Shown piece by piece: positions 57,014 to 64,000 of a stretch of 64,000 nt of DNA; the first letter of the stretch is position 1; every line of letters starts with the position of its first letter. Below the pieces are notes generated by a model. It did not search any database. It was not told the origin of the DNA and was given only the letters and a program-made list of their open reading frames with translations. This DNA is from Rhodanobacteraceae bacterium (GTDB taxonomy: Bacteria; Pseudomonadota; Gammaproteobacteria; Xanthomonadales; SZUA-5), in contig JADJPR010000023.1 of NCBI GenBank assembly GCA_016713135.1, forward strand, positions 620,001 through 684,000, in the 5' to 3' direction. A program made the translations under genes and the position numbers.

Positions 57014-57196
57014 TCAGCGGCCGAAAAACCAGCAACCCGGCCGGTCCGGCACGCCGCCACAGGAATCCCGGGAGGAATTCACTCCGACCAGGGCCGCGCG
57101 CTGGTGTTCCGGCAGCGGCGGCAACGCGGCAACCAGGGCCAGCCACAAGCCGGCGGCCAGCAGCAGCGTGGAAGCGATTCGGGCAGCGGTGCGCAT
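57014..57196 (-). CDS. Small secreted or membrane-anchored peptide, unknown
   Basis: A 60-residue ORF begins MRTAARIASTLLLAAGLWLALVAALPP, a clear hydrophobic N-terminal segment, and ends SRDSCGGVPDRPGCWFFGR with two cysteines. GAGGACTCC lies about 12 bp before the ATG. No family is recognised. It sits alone between the permease and kup genes, and coding status rests on the signal-like segment only. Confidence 0.4.
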   Translation of the reverse strand: MRTAARIASTLLLAAGLWLALVAALPPLPEHQRAALVGVNSSRDSCGGVPDRPGCWFFGR

Positions 57197-57299
57197 GACA
57201 CGGAGTCCTCGGTACGTGCGACGGTCTTTCAGCGCGGGGCGCGGTCGATGACAGCGCCTGCTACCCCCGCAATCAGAAACTGTCGACTGGGTCCGCCTT

Positions 57300-59153
57300 T
57301 CAGAGCAGCACGCGCGTGCCGAGTTCCACGATCTGGTTCGGCGGCAGCCTGAACCAGGAGCCGACATCGTCGGCCTGCCGGCTCATCGCCGAGTACAGCC
57401 CCGCACGCCAGCCCGGCAGCTTGCCCGGACCGTCGGCGATGGTCGAGCGGCCGACCACCCAGGTGATCGCGATGTCGTCCGCCAGCAAGTCCGTATCGTG
57501 CCCGCGCAGGGCCACCGGCAGGTCGGGCTCCTCGCGGAAGCCGTAACGCACGCGCACGTCATAGAGGCCATTGCCCAGCGCTTGCACGGTCACCCGCTCG
57601 GGCCTGGAAACATAGGGCACCTCGAGGAAATCGGTGTGCACGAACAGCACCCGCTCGTGCAGCACCTTGAAATGCTTGAGGCAGTGCAAAAGCGCGCTCG
57701 GCACGCGGTCCGGATCGGAGTTGAGGTAGACCGCGGTGCCTGGCACCCGCGGCACGCCGGCTGCCAGCGTGACCGGGCATTCGGCCATCGGCAGGTCCAG
57801 CCGCTGGCGCTCGCGCGCGACCAGGGCGCTGCCGCGGCGCCAGGTGGTCAGCAGCACGAAGATCGCCGCGCCCAGCGCCAGCGGGAACCAGCCGCCGTGC
57901 ATGAACTTGCTGGCGTTCGAGGCGAAGAACACGCACTCGAGCAGCAGCACCGGCAGCAGGAAGGCGATCAGGCGACGCCGCCCGGCGCCCGGGCGCTGCG
58001 CCGCGATCGCCACGGTCAGCAGCGAGGTCACGATCATCGTGCCCGACACCGCGACGCCATAGGCCGCCGCCAGCGCGCTCGATGAGCCGAAGGCGAGCAC
58101 CAGCAGCAGCACCGCGACCAGCATCGCCCGGTTGACCGCCGGCACGTAGATCTGGCCGCGCTCGGTGTCCGAGGTGTGCAGCAGGCGGATGCGTGGCAGG
58201 TAGCCCAGGCGCGAAGCCTGCAGGGTGATCGAGTAGGCACCGGAGATGGTCGCCTGCGAGGCGATCACGGTGGCGGCGGTGGCCAGTGCGACCAGCGGCC
58301 ACAGGAACCAGTCCGGCGCCAGCGCGTAGAAGGGATTGGCTGCCGCAACCGGGTCGCGCATCACCAGCGCGCCCTGGCCGAAGTAGTTCAGCAGCAGCGC
58401 CGGGCACACCAGGCCGTACCAGGCCACCCGCACCGGCCAGGGCCCGAAGTGGCCCATGTCGGCATACAGCGCCTCGCCGCCGGTCAGCGCCAGGAACACC
58501 GCCGCCATCAACACGAAGGCGGCGTGCGGGTGCTCCAGCGCAAAGCCCAGCGCATGGCGCGGGTCGATCGCCCACAGCACTTCGGGCGTCTGCGCGATGC
58601 TGGCGACGCCGAGCATCGCCAGGGTGCCGAACCAGACCAGCGTGATCGGGCCGAAGGAGGCGCCAACCCGCCCGGTGCCATGGCGCTGCACCAGGAACAG
58701 TCCGAGCAGGATGCCGAGGGTGATCGGGATCACCCAGTGCGCCAGCGACGGCGCGGCCAGCGCCACACCCTCTACCGCCGAGAGCACCGAGATCGCCGGG
58801 GGGATGAGCGCATCGCCATAGAACAGCGCGGCGGCGAACACGCCGAGCACCGTCACCACCGCGGCCAGGCGCCGCCGCCCGGCGCTCGCCCGGTGCGCCA
58901 GCGCGGTCAGCGCGAGCACCCCGCCTTCGCCCTCGTTGTCGTGGCGCAACACGATCCACACATACTTCAGCGAGATCACCAGGGTCACCGCCCAGAACAA
59001 CGCCGAGAGCGTGACCAGCACGTTCTCGGGCGTGGGCGCGAGGCCGTGACCAGGGGTGAAAGCCTCCTTGAAGGCGTACAGCGGGCTGGTGCCGATGTCG
59101 CCGTAGACGATGCCGAGGGCGGCCAGGACCAGCGCGGGTTTTTTCGATTGCAT
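57300..59153 (-). CDS. kup: Low-affinity K+:H+ symporter Kup
   Basis: The 617-residue protein starts ALVLAALGIVYGDIGTSPLYAFKEAF, the signature of the KUP/HAK/KT family, and continues with about twelve membrane helices (LKYVWIVLRHDNEGEGGVLAL, ALTGGEALYADMGHFG). It has a C-terminal cytoplasmic domain of about 160 residues ending GTRVLL. It imports K+ in symport with H+ and is not ATP-driven. It diverges from kdpFABC, so a low-affinity and a high-affinity potassium system share the 180-bp region 59154-59335. I chose the ATG at 59153. Confidence 0.92.
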   Translation of the reverse strand: MQSKKPALVLAALGIVYGDIGTSPLYAFKEAFTPGHGLAPTPENVLVTLSALFWAVTLVISLKYVWIVLRHDNEGEGGVLALTALAHRASAGRRRLAAVVTVLGVFAAALFYGDALIPPAISVLSAVEGVALAAPSLAHWVIPITLGILLGLFLVQRHGTGRVGASFGPITLVWFGTLAMLGVASIAQTPEVLWAIDPRHALGFALEHPHAAFVLMAAVFLALTGGEALYADMGHFGPWPVRVAWYGLVCPALLLNYFGQGALVMRDPVAAANPFYALAPDWFLWPLVALATAATVIASQATISGAYSITLQASRLGYLPRIRLLHTSDTERGQIYVPAVNRAMLVAVLLLVLAFGSSSALAAAYGVAVSGTMIVTSLLTVAIAAQRPGAGRRRLIAFLLPVLLLECVFFASNASKFMHGGWFPLALGAAIFVLLTTWRRGSALVARERQRLDLPMAECPVTLAAGVPRVPGTAVYLNSDPDRVPSALLHCLKHFKVLHERVLFVHTDFLEVPYVSRPERVTVQALGNGLYDVRVRYGFREEPDLPVALRGHDTDLLADDIAITWVVGRSTIADGPGKLPGWRAGLYSAMSRQADDVGSWFRLPPNQIVELGTRVLL

Positions 59154-59335
59154 GCGGATCGCGAGCAGTTGAACGCGCCGCGCAGGCTGGGCGCGCGGGC
59201 ACGTGCACGCAACCCACGCCACGCGGTTTTTACGCGGCGTTTACGGCCGGGCCTGCGCTTGCGCATCGCGCCGCTACGCCCGCCTGGCGCACTGTGGCGA
59301 TGTCGGTGCCAGGTGCACTTTGTGGAGTAGCCACG

Positions 59336-59416
59336 ATGAATCTGCTGATCCTGTTGCTGGCCGTGGCGTTCGCGGCCTACCTGCTGGCCGCCGTGTGGTG
59401 GCCGGAGCGCTTCTGA
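59336..59416 (+). CDS. kdpF: KdpF, small stabilising subunit of the Kdp K+-ATPase
   Basis: A 26-residue membrane peptide, MNLLILLLAVAFAAYLLAAV followed by WWPERF, lies one base before kdpA, where kdpF is always found. The single helix and the WPERF end are typical of KdpF, which stabilises the KdpABC complex in the membrane. TGTGGAG is its ribosome binding site. It is too short for most gene finders. Confidence 0.88.
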   Translation: MNLLILLLAVAFAAYLLAAVWWPERF

Positions 59417-59417
59417 C

Positions 59418-61142
59418 ATGGCCACCCTGCTGCTGACCTACCTGGTCGCGATCGCCGCCGCGCTGCCGCTCGGCTGGTGGCTGGCGCGCACACTGATGAC
59501 CGCGCCGATGCCCGGCGAGGCGCTGTTCGCAGCCATCGAGAAACCGCTCTGGCGCGCGCTCGGCATCGATCCTGCCCGCGGCATGAGCTGGCAGGGCTAC
59601 GCCCGTGCCTTCCTGCTCAGCAATGCGGTACTCGGCATCGCGGTGTTCGCGCTGCTGCTGGCGCAGGGCTCGCTGCCGCTGAATCCGGATGGCATTCCCG
59701 GCATGTCCTGGGACCTGGCCTTGCACACGATGGTCAGTTTCCTGACCAACACCAACCAGCAGCACTACTCCGGCCAGGCGCAGCTGTCCTACCTGTTGCA
59801 ACTGGCCGGCATCGTCACGCTGCAGGTGGTGACTCCGATGATGGGCCTGGCCATCGCCGCGGCGATGCTGCGCGCGCTGACCGGCGGCCGCAACGCCGCC
59901 AGCGCGAAGGAGGGCGAGCCGCGCGATGTCGGCAACTTCTACGTCGACGTGGTGCGCCTGACCCTGCGCGCCTTCCTGCCGGTCGCACTGGCACTGTCGC
60001 TGGCACTGTCCTGGCAGGGCGTGCCGAGCACTTTCGAGGGCGCCGCGAAGGCCACCCCGGTGGACGCCAGTGCCGGCCTGGGCGAGCAGTTGATCCCGGT
60101 TGGCCCGGTCGCACCGATGGTCGCGGTCAAGCAGCTCGGCACCAACGGCGGCGGCTGGTACGGGCCGAACTCTTCGGTGCCGCTGGAGAACCCGACACCC
60201 TTGTCGAACCTGCTGCAGACCGTCGCGATCATCGTGTTCCCGATCGCGATCGCCCTGATGATCGGCCCGCTGACTGGGCGTCGGCGGCTGGCCGCGATGG
60301 TCTTCGGCAGCATGCTGCTGATGTCGCTCGCGCTCGCGGGCGCTGCGCTGTGGCTGGAGCAGGCGCCGAATGCCGCCGCCAGCGGACTTGCGGCCGCGAC
60401 ACCCAACCTCGAGGGCAAGGAGGTGCGCTTCGGTGCCGATGCCTCGGCGCTGTGGGCGACCCTGACCACCCAGACCTCGAACGGCTCGGTCAATGCGATG
60501 CACGACTCGCTGAACCCGCTGACCGGCGTGATCACGCTGTCCGGCATGCTGGTCAACGCGGTCTGGGGCGGCGTCGGCTGCGGTCTGGTCAATTTCCTGG
60601 TCTACGTGTTGCTGGCGGTGTTCCTGTCCGGGCTGATGATCGGGCGCACGCCGGAGCTGTTCGGGCGCAAGCTCGAGGTTCCGGAGATCCGCCTGCTCTC
60701 GCTGGTGGTGATGCTGCAACCGCTGCTGGTGCTCGGCCTGACCGCGTACACGCTGGCGACGCCGGCGATCACCGGCAACAGCAACCCCGGCTTCCACGGC
60801 ATCTCGCAGGTCTTCTACGAGTACACCTCGGCCTTCGCCAACAACGGCTCCGGCTTCGAGGGCCTCGGCGACGCCACGGTCTGGTGGAACCTCTCCTGCG
60901 TGCTCGCATTGCTGGTCGGGCGCTACGCCTGCCTGCTAATTCCCCTCGCGATCGCCGGTTCGCTGGCGGTCAAGCGCGTCGCGCCGACCACGCGCGCCTC
61001 GTTGAATGTCGAAGGCCCGGTGTTCGCCGCCACCCTGATCGCGGTGATCGTACTCATGACCCTGTTGTGCTTCCTGCCGGTGCTGGCGCTCGGGCCGATC
61101 GCCGAGCACCTCTCGCTGGCCGCCACGGGAGCCATTCAATGA
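59418..61142 (+). CDS. kdpA: KdpA, K+-channel-like subunit of the Kdp ATPase
   Basis: The 574-residue integral membrane protein has four channel-like selectivity filter regions (for example MVSFLTNTNQQHYSGQAQLSYL, LGTNGGGWYGPNSSVPLENPT, FANNGSGFEGLG). It binds and selects K+ for the high-affinity pump. It starts one base after kdpF and overlaps kdpB by 4 bp (ATGA). Confidence 0.95.
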   Translation: MATLLLTYLVAIAAALPLGWWLARTLMTAPMPGEALFAAIEKPLWRALGIDPARGMSWQGYARAFLLSNAVLGIAVFALLLAQGSLPLNPDGIPGMSWDLALHTMVSFLTNTNQQHYSGQAQLSYLLQLAGIVTLQVVTPMMGLAIAAAMLRALTGGRNAASAKEGEPRDVGNFYVDVVRLTLRAFLPVALALSLALSWQGVPSTFEGAAKATPVDASAGLGEQLIPVGPVAPMVAVKQLGTNGGGWYGPNSSVPLENPTPLSNLLQTVAIIVFPIAIALMIGPLTGRRRLAAMVFGSMLLMSLALAGAALWLEQAPNAAASGLAAATPNLEGKEVRFGADASALWATLTTQTSNGSVNAMHDSLNPLTGVITLSGMLVNAVWGGVGCGLVNFLVYVLLAVFLSGLMIGRTPELFGRKLEVPEIRLLSLVVMLQPLLVLGLTAYTLATPAITGNSNPGFHGISQVFYEYTSAFANNGSGFEGLGDATVWWNLSCVLALLVGRYACLLIPLAIAGSLAVKRVAPTTRASLNVEGPVFAATLIAVIVLMTLLCFLPVLALGPIAEHLSLAATGAIQ

Positions 61143-63175
61143 ATACCCAGGTGATCAAGCGTCAACGCCATTCCAGCGGGCACACGCCGCTGCTGCCGGC
61201 CTTCGTGGACGCGCTGCGCAAACTCGACCCGCGCGTGCAGTGGCGCAACCCGGTGATGTTCGTGGTTCTCGCCGGCACCGTGCTGACGCTGCTGCTGGCC
61301 TTCGCCGCCGGACCGTCCGATGCGCGCTTCGGCTTCACCCTCGCGGTGGCCGCGATCCTGCTCGCCACCGTGGTCTTCGCGAACTTCGCCGAGAGCATCG
61401 CCGAGGCGCGCGGACGCGGCCAGGCGGCCAGCCTGCGCGCCACCCGCAGCGAGCTGACCGGGGTGCGCATCGTGGACGGCCGCGAAGAGCGCGTGCCGGC
61501 CTCGGCGCTGCGCCGCGGCGACCAGGTGCGCGTGACTGCCGGCGAGCTGATCCCTGCCGATGGCGAAATCATCGAAGGCCTGGCCACGATCAACGAGGCC
61601 GCGGTCACTGGCGAGTCCGCGCCGGTGCTGCGCGAGGCCGGCACCGACAAGAGCGGCGTGATCGCCGGCACCAAGGTGCTGACCGACAGCATCCTGGTCG
61701 AGGTCAGCGCCGACCCCGGCGACAGCTTCCTCGACCGCATGATCCGCCTGGTCGAGGGCGCGCAGCGCCAGAAGACCCCGAACGAACTGGCGCTGACCGT
61801 TCTGCTGTCGGCGATGACCCTGGTGTTCCTGATCGTCTGCGTCAGCTTGCCGCCGATGGCGGGCTTCCTCGGCGTCGAACTTGACCTCGTGATGCTGGTC
61901 GCGCTGCTGGTGTGCCTGATCCCGACCACGATCGGCGGCCTGCTGCCGGCGATCGGCATCGCCGGCATGGACCGCGCGATGCGTGCGAACGTGATCGCCA
62001 AGTCGGGCAAGGCGGTGGAACTGGCCGGCGACATCGACACCCTGCTGCTCGACAAGACCGGCACGATCACGCACGGCGATCGCCAGGCGACCACTTTCCA
62101 CCCGATGCCGGGCGTGGCAGAGGGCCATCTCGCGCGCGCTGCCGCGCTTGCCTCGCTGGCCGACCCGACCCCGGAGGGCAAGTCGATCGTACGCCTGGCC
62201 GAGCGCCAGGGCGTGCGCGAGGCGCTGCCCGCAGACAGCACGGTGATCGAGTTCTCGGCGCGCCTGCGCATGTCCGGCATCGACATTCCCGGGCGTGCGC
62301 CGCTACGCAAGGGCGCGCCCGACGCGGTCGCCCGCTGGGTCACGCAGGCCGGTGGGCATGCGCATGCCGCGCTGCAGATGACCGTCGAGCAGGTCGCGCG
62401 CGGCGGCGCCACCCCGCTGGTCGTCTCGGGGGGCAAGGAAGTGCTCGGCGTCGTCGCGCTCTCTGACATCGTCAAGTCCGGCGTGCGCGAACGTTTCGCG
62501 CGGCTGCGCGGCCTTGGCGTGCGCACGGTGATGATCACCGGCGACAACCCGCTGACCGCCGCGGCGATCGCCGCGCAGGCCGGCGTCGATGACTTTCTCG
62601 CCGAAGCCACGCCCGAGGACAAGCTCGCGCGCATCCGCGCCGAACAGGCGCAGGGACGCCTGGTGGCGATGGTCGGCGACGGCACCAACGATGCGCCGGC
62701 GCTGGCGCAGGCCGACATCGGCCTGGCCATGAACGCGGGCACCCAGGCGGCCAAGGAAGCCGGCAACATGGTCGACCTCGACTCCGATCCGTCCAAGCTG
62801 GTGGACGTGGTCGAGATCGGCAAGCAGTTGCTGGTCACGCGCGGTGCGCTGACCACCTTCTCGCTCGCCAACGACGTGTCCAAGTACTTCGCGATCATCC
62901 CGGCGATCTTCGTCGCCGGCATCCCGTCGCTGGCGGCGCTGAATGTCATGGGGCTGTCGAGTGCGACCAACGCAGTCCTCTCGGCGCTGATCTTCAACGC
63001 CCTGATCATCCCGGCGCTGATCCCGCTGGCGCTGCGCGGCATCCGCGTGGCCGCCGCCAGCGGCGACGCGCTGCTCGCGCGCAACCTGTTGCTGTGGGGC
63101 GTCGGCGGCGTGATCCTGCCGTTCCCGGCAATCAAGCTGATCGACATGCTGCTCGCCGCCGTCCTCGGCGCCTGA
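61139..63175 (+). CDS. kdpB: KdpB, P-type ATPase subunit
   Basis: The 678-residue P-type ATPase has the actuator TGES motif (AAVTGESAPVL), the phosphorylation site Asp near residue 304 in LLLDKTGTITHG, and the nucleotide and hinge motifs GDNPLTAAAIAAQAGVDDFLAEATPEDKL and MVGDGTNDAPALAQADIGLAM. It couples ATP hydrolysis to K+ uptake through KdpA. The usual kdpB-kdpC junction is broken by a class F inverted-repeat element of about 170 bp. Confidence 0.95.
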   Translation: MNTQVIKRQRHSSGHTPLLPAFVDALRKLDPRVQWRNPVMFVVLAGTVLTLLLAFAAGPSDARFGFTLAVAAILLATVVFANFAESIAEARGRGQAASLRATRSELTGVRIVDGREERVPASALRRGDQVRVTAGELIPADGEIIEGLATINEAAVTGESAPVLREAGTDKSGVIAGTKVLTDSILVEVSADPGDSFLDRMIRLVEGAQRQKTPNELALTVLLSAMTLVFLIVCVSLPPMAGFLGVELDLVMLVALLVCLIPTTIGGLLPAIGIAGMDRAMRANVIAKSGKAVELAGDIDTLLLDKTGTITHGDRQATTFHPMPGVAEGHLARAAALASLADPTPEGKSIVRLAERQGVREALPADSTVIEFSARLRMSGIDIPGRAPLRKGAPDAVARWVTQAGGHAHAALQMTVEQVARGGATPLVVSGGKEVLGVVALSDIVKSGVRERFARLRGLGVRTVMITGDNPLTAAAIAAQAGVDDFLAEATPEDKLARIRAEQAQGRLVAMVGDGTNDAPALAQADIGLAMNAGTQAAKEAGNMVDLDSDPSKLVDVVEIGKQLLVTRGALTTFSLANDVSKYFAIIPAIFVAGIPSLAALNVMGLSSATNAVLSALIFNALIIPALIPLALRGIRVAAASGDALLARNLLLWGVGGVILPFPAIKLIDMLLAAVLGA

Positions 63176-63217
63176 TGCGCGCCATCGCCACGCTGTCGCA
63201 CCAGCAAACCAGAAGCG

Positions 63218-63386
63218 TTGACGCAAAGGACGCAAAGGGGAGAAGAAAGGACGCAAAGGAAAGCAGGCGGGAAGCCGATCGGACCAGCCGCTCGCTGCAT
63301 CTGCTTCCCTTGCTGCAACTGCTCCCCCGCTCCAATGGCTTCCTTCGTGTCCTTGCTTGCTGTTTTTTGCGTCCTTTGCGTCCCAC
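63218..63386. repeat. Inverted-repeat element, class F, copy 2
   Basis: The left arm (about 63218-63264) reads GTTGACGCAAAGGACGCAAA and continues as GGACGCAAAGG units. The right arm (about 63355-63386) is TTTTGCGTCCTTTGCGTCCC. The spacer of about 90 bp has no gene. It lies inside the kdp operon between kdpB and kdpC. A single arm related to this class and to class E is at 5057-5098. Confidence 0.8.
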
Positions 63387-63418
63387 GCTCTTCAATTAAC
63401 CGATCACGAGGCAACCCG

Positions 63419-64000
63419 ATGAACACTCAAGCAGTACTCGACACCCGCGGCGGCGGCCTGCGCGCGGCGCTGGTGTTTGCCGCGCTGGCGATCGCGCTGA
63501 CGGGCCTCGCCTACCCGGTCGGCGCCACCCTGCTCGGTGGCTGGCTGTTCTCGCAGCAGGCGCGCGGCAGCCTGATCGAGCGGGATGGCCGCGTGGTCGG
63601 CTCGGCTCTGGTCGCGCAGCCCTTCGCCGATGCGCGCTACTTCGCGCCGCGCCCTTCGGCCGCCGGCTACAACCCGGTGGGTGCCGCCGGCAGCAACTGG
63701 GGCGCGTCCAACCCGGCTTTGCGTGAGCGCATGGCCGCCGAGGCCGCGGCGATCGCCGCGCGCGAAGGCGTGATCGCGAGCGAACTGCCGGCAGACCTCG
63801 TCAGCGCCTCCGGATCCGGCCTCGATCCGCACATCACCCCGGCCGGCGCACAGGCGCAGGCGCCGCGGGTGGCGCGGGCACGCGGGATTCCCGAGGACCA
63901 GGTGCTGGCACTGATCGACGCGCATACCGAGCCGCCGATGCTCGGCTTCTACGGTGGCGCGCGCGTCAACGTGCTGCAACTGAACCTGGCGCTGGACGCG
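63419..64000 (+). CDS. kdpC: KdpC subunit of the Kdp ATPase (cut by window end)
   Basis: 194 residues are visible: a short cytoplasmic start, one membrane helix (AALVFAALAIALTGLAYPVGATLLGG), and the periplasmic domain with AGYNPVGAAGSNWGASNP, DLVSASGSGLDPHITPAGAQAQAPRVA and EPPMLGFYGGARVNVLQLNLALDA. These are KdpC signatures. Only a few residues should be missing beyond the window. GAGG before the ATG at 63419 is the ribosome binding site. It begins 244 bp after kdpB, an unusual gap caused by a repeat element. Confidence 0.93.
   Translation, partial: MNTQAVLDTRGGGLRAALVFAALAIALTGLAYPVGATLLGGWLFSQQARGSLIERDGRVVGSALVAQPFADARYFAPRPSAAGYNPVGAAGSNWGASNPALRERMAAEAAAIAAREGVIASELPADLVSASGSGLDPHITPAGAQAQAPRVARARGIPEDQVLALIDAHTEPPMLGFYGGARVNVLQLNLALDA

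Noticed and set aside
59477..61138. N-terminal extension of KdpB over kdpA
   Set aside because: The KdpB family start (MNTQVIKRQRH) is at 61139, overlapping the kdpA stop by ATGA; the extension is a shadow of kdpA.

Overview
The window is GC-rich (well above 60% by eye), densely coded bacterial DNA. Gene content and style point to a gammaproteobacterium of the Xanthomonadales/Lysobacterales, probably a Rhodanobacteraceae-like lineage. The hints are large secreted proteins carrying an FA(N/D)G(F/L/S)E motif, several families of intergenic palindromes common in that group, a GatCAB amidotransferase, a kinase/ECF-sigma pair, and the polyamine gene set. No rRNA, tRNA or CRISPR array was seen. The family placement is an inference from gene style, not from a marker gene.

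Layout. Positions 1-4.2 kb and 18.2-30.1 kb hold one polyamine locus. It has an aldehyde dehydrogenase (cut by the window start), a PuuR/PauR-type repressor, two class III transaminases, an agmatinase, a PuuB-type oxidase, two glutamine-synthetase-like gamma-glutamylpolyamine synthetases, a PuuD-type hydrolase and a PotFGHI-type ABC importer. Together they can import putrescine-type polyamines, make putrescine from agmatine, and degrade it to GABA or succinate. The locus is split by 5.2-18.1 kb, which holds a patatin-like lipase, a frameshifted beta-helix surface protein, a small secreted protein and a 2400-residue subtilisin-like protease. From 30 to 40.7 kb come an RhlE helicase, another beta-helix protein, a Ser/Thr kinase with its ECF sigma factor, gatCAB and an HprK-like kinase.

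From 40.7 to 53.0 kb the DNA is accessory in character. It holds a nucleotidyltransferase pair, a FitAB/VapBC pair, an orphan response regulator, a decayed asparagine-synthetase/lasso-cyclase-like gene, a frameshifted C25 (gingipain-like) protease, and two more toxin-antitoxin loci, one of them broken. Two toxin-antitoxin blocks each lie between a housekeeping gene and a truncated copy of that same gene: the response regulator at 41.8/43.3 kb and prfC at 51.1/53.2 kb. Intact prfC is followed by seven tandem 122-bp repeats, then an APC permease, a tiny secreted ORF, kup, and kdpFABC (kdpC is cut by the window end).

The most unusual feature is a set of about ten intergenic inverted-repeat elements. 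Their arms are built of short degenerate tandem units, with at least six different arm sequences but one shared architecture. One, between potF and potG, encloses a four-helix-bundle (S23/IVP/Avd-like) gene. Its 34-bp arms match those of a gene-less element 25 kb away, which suggests a mobile family with an autonomous-like and many stripped-down members. Several sit inside operons (potF/potG, potH/potI, kdpB/kdpC).
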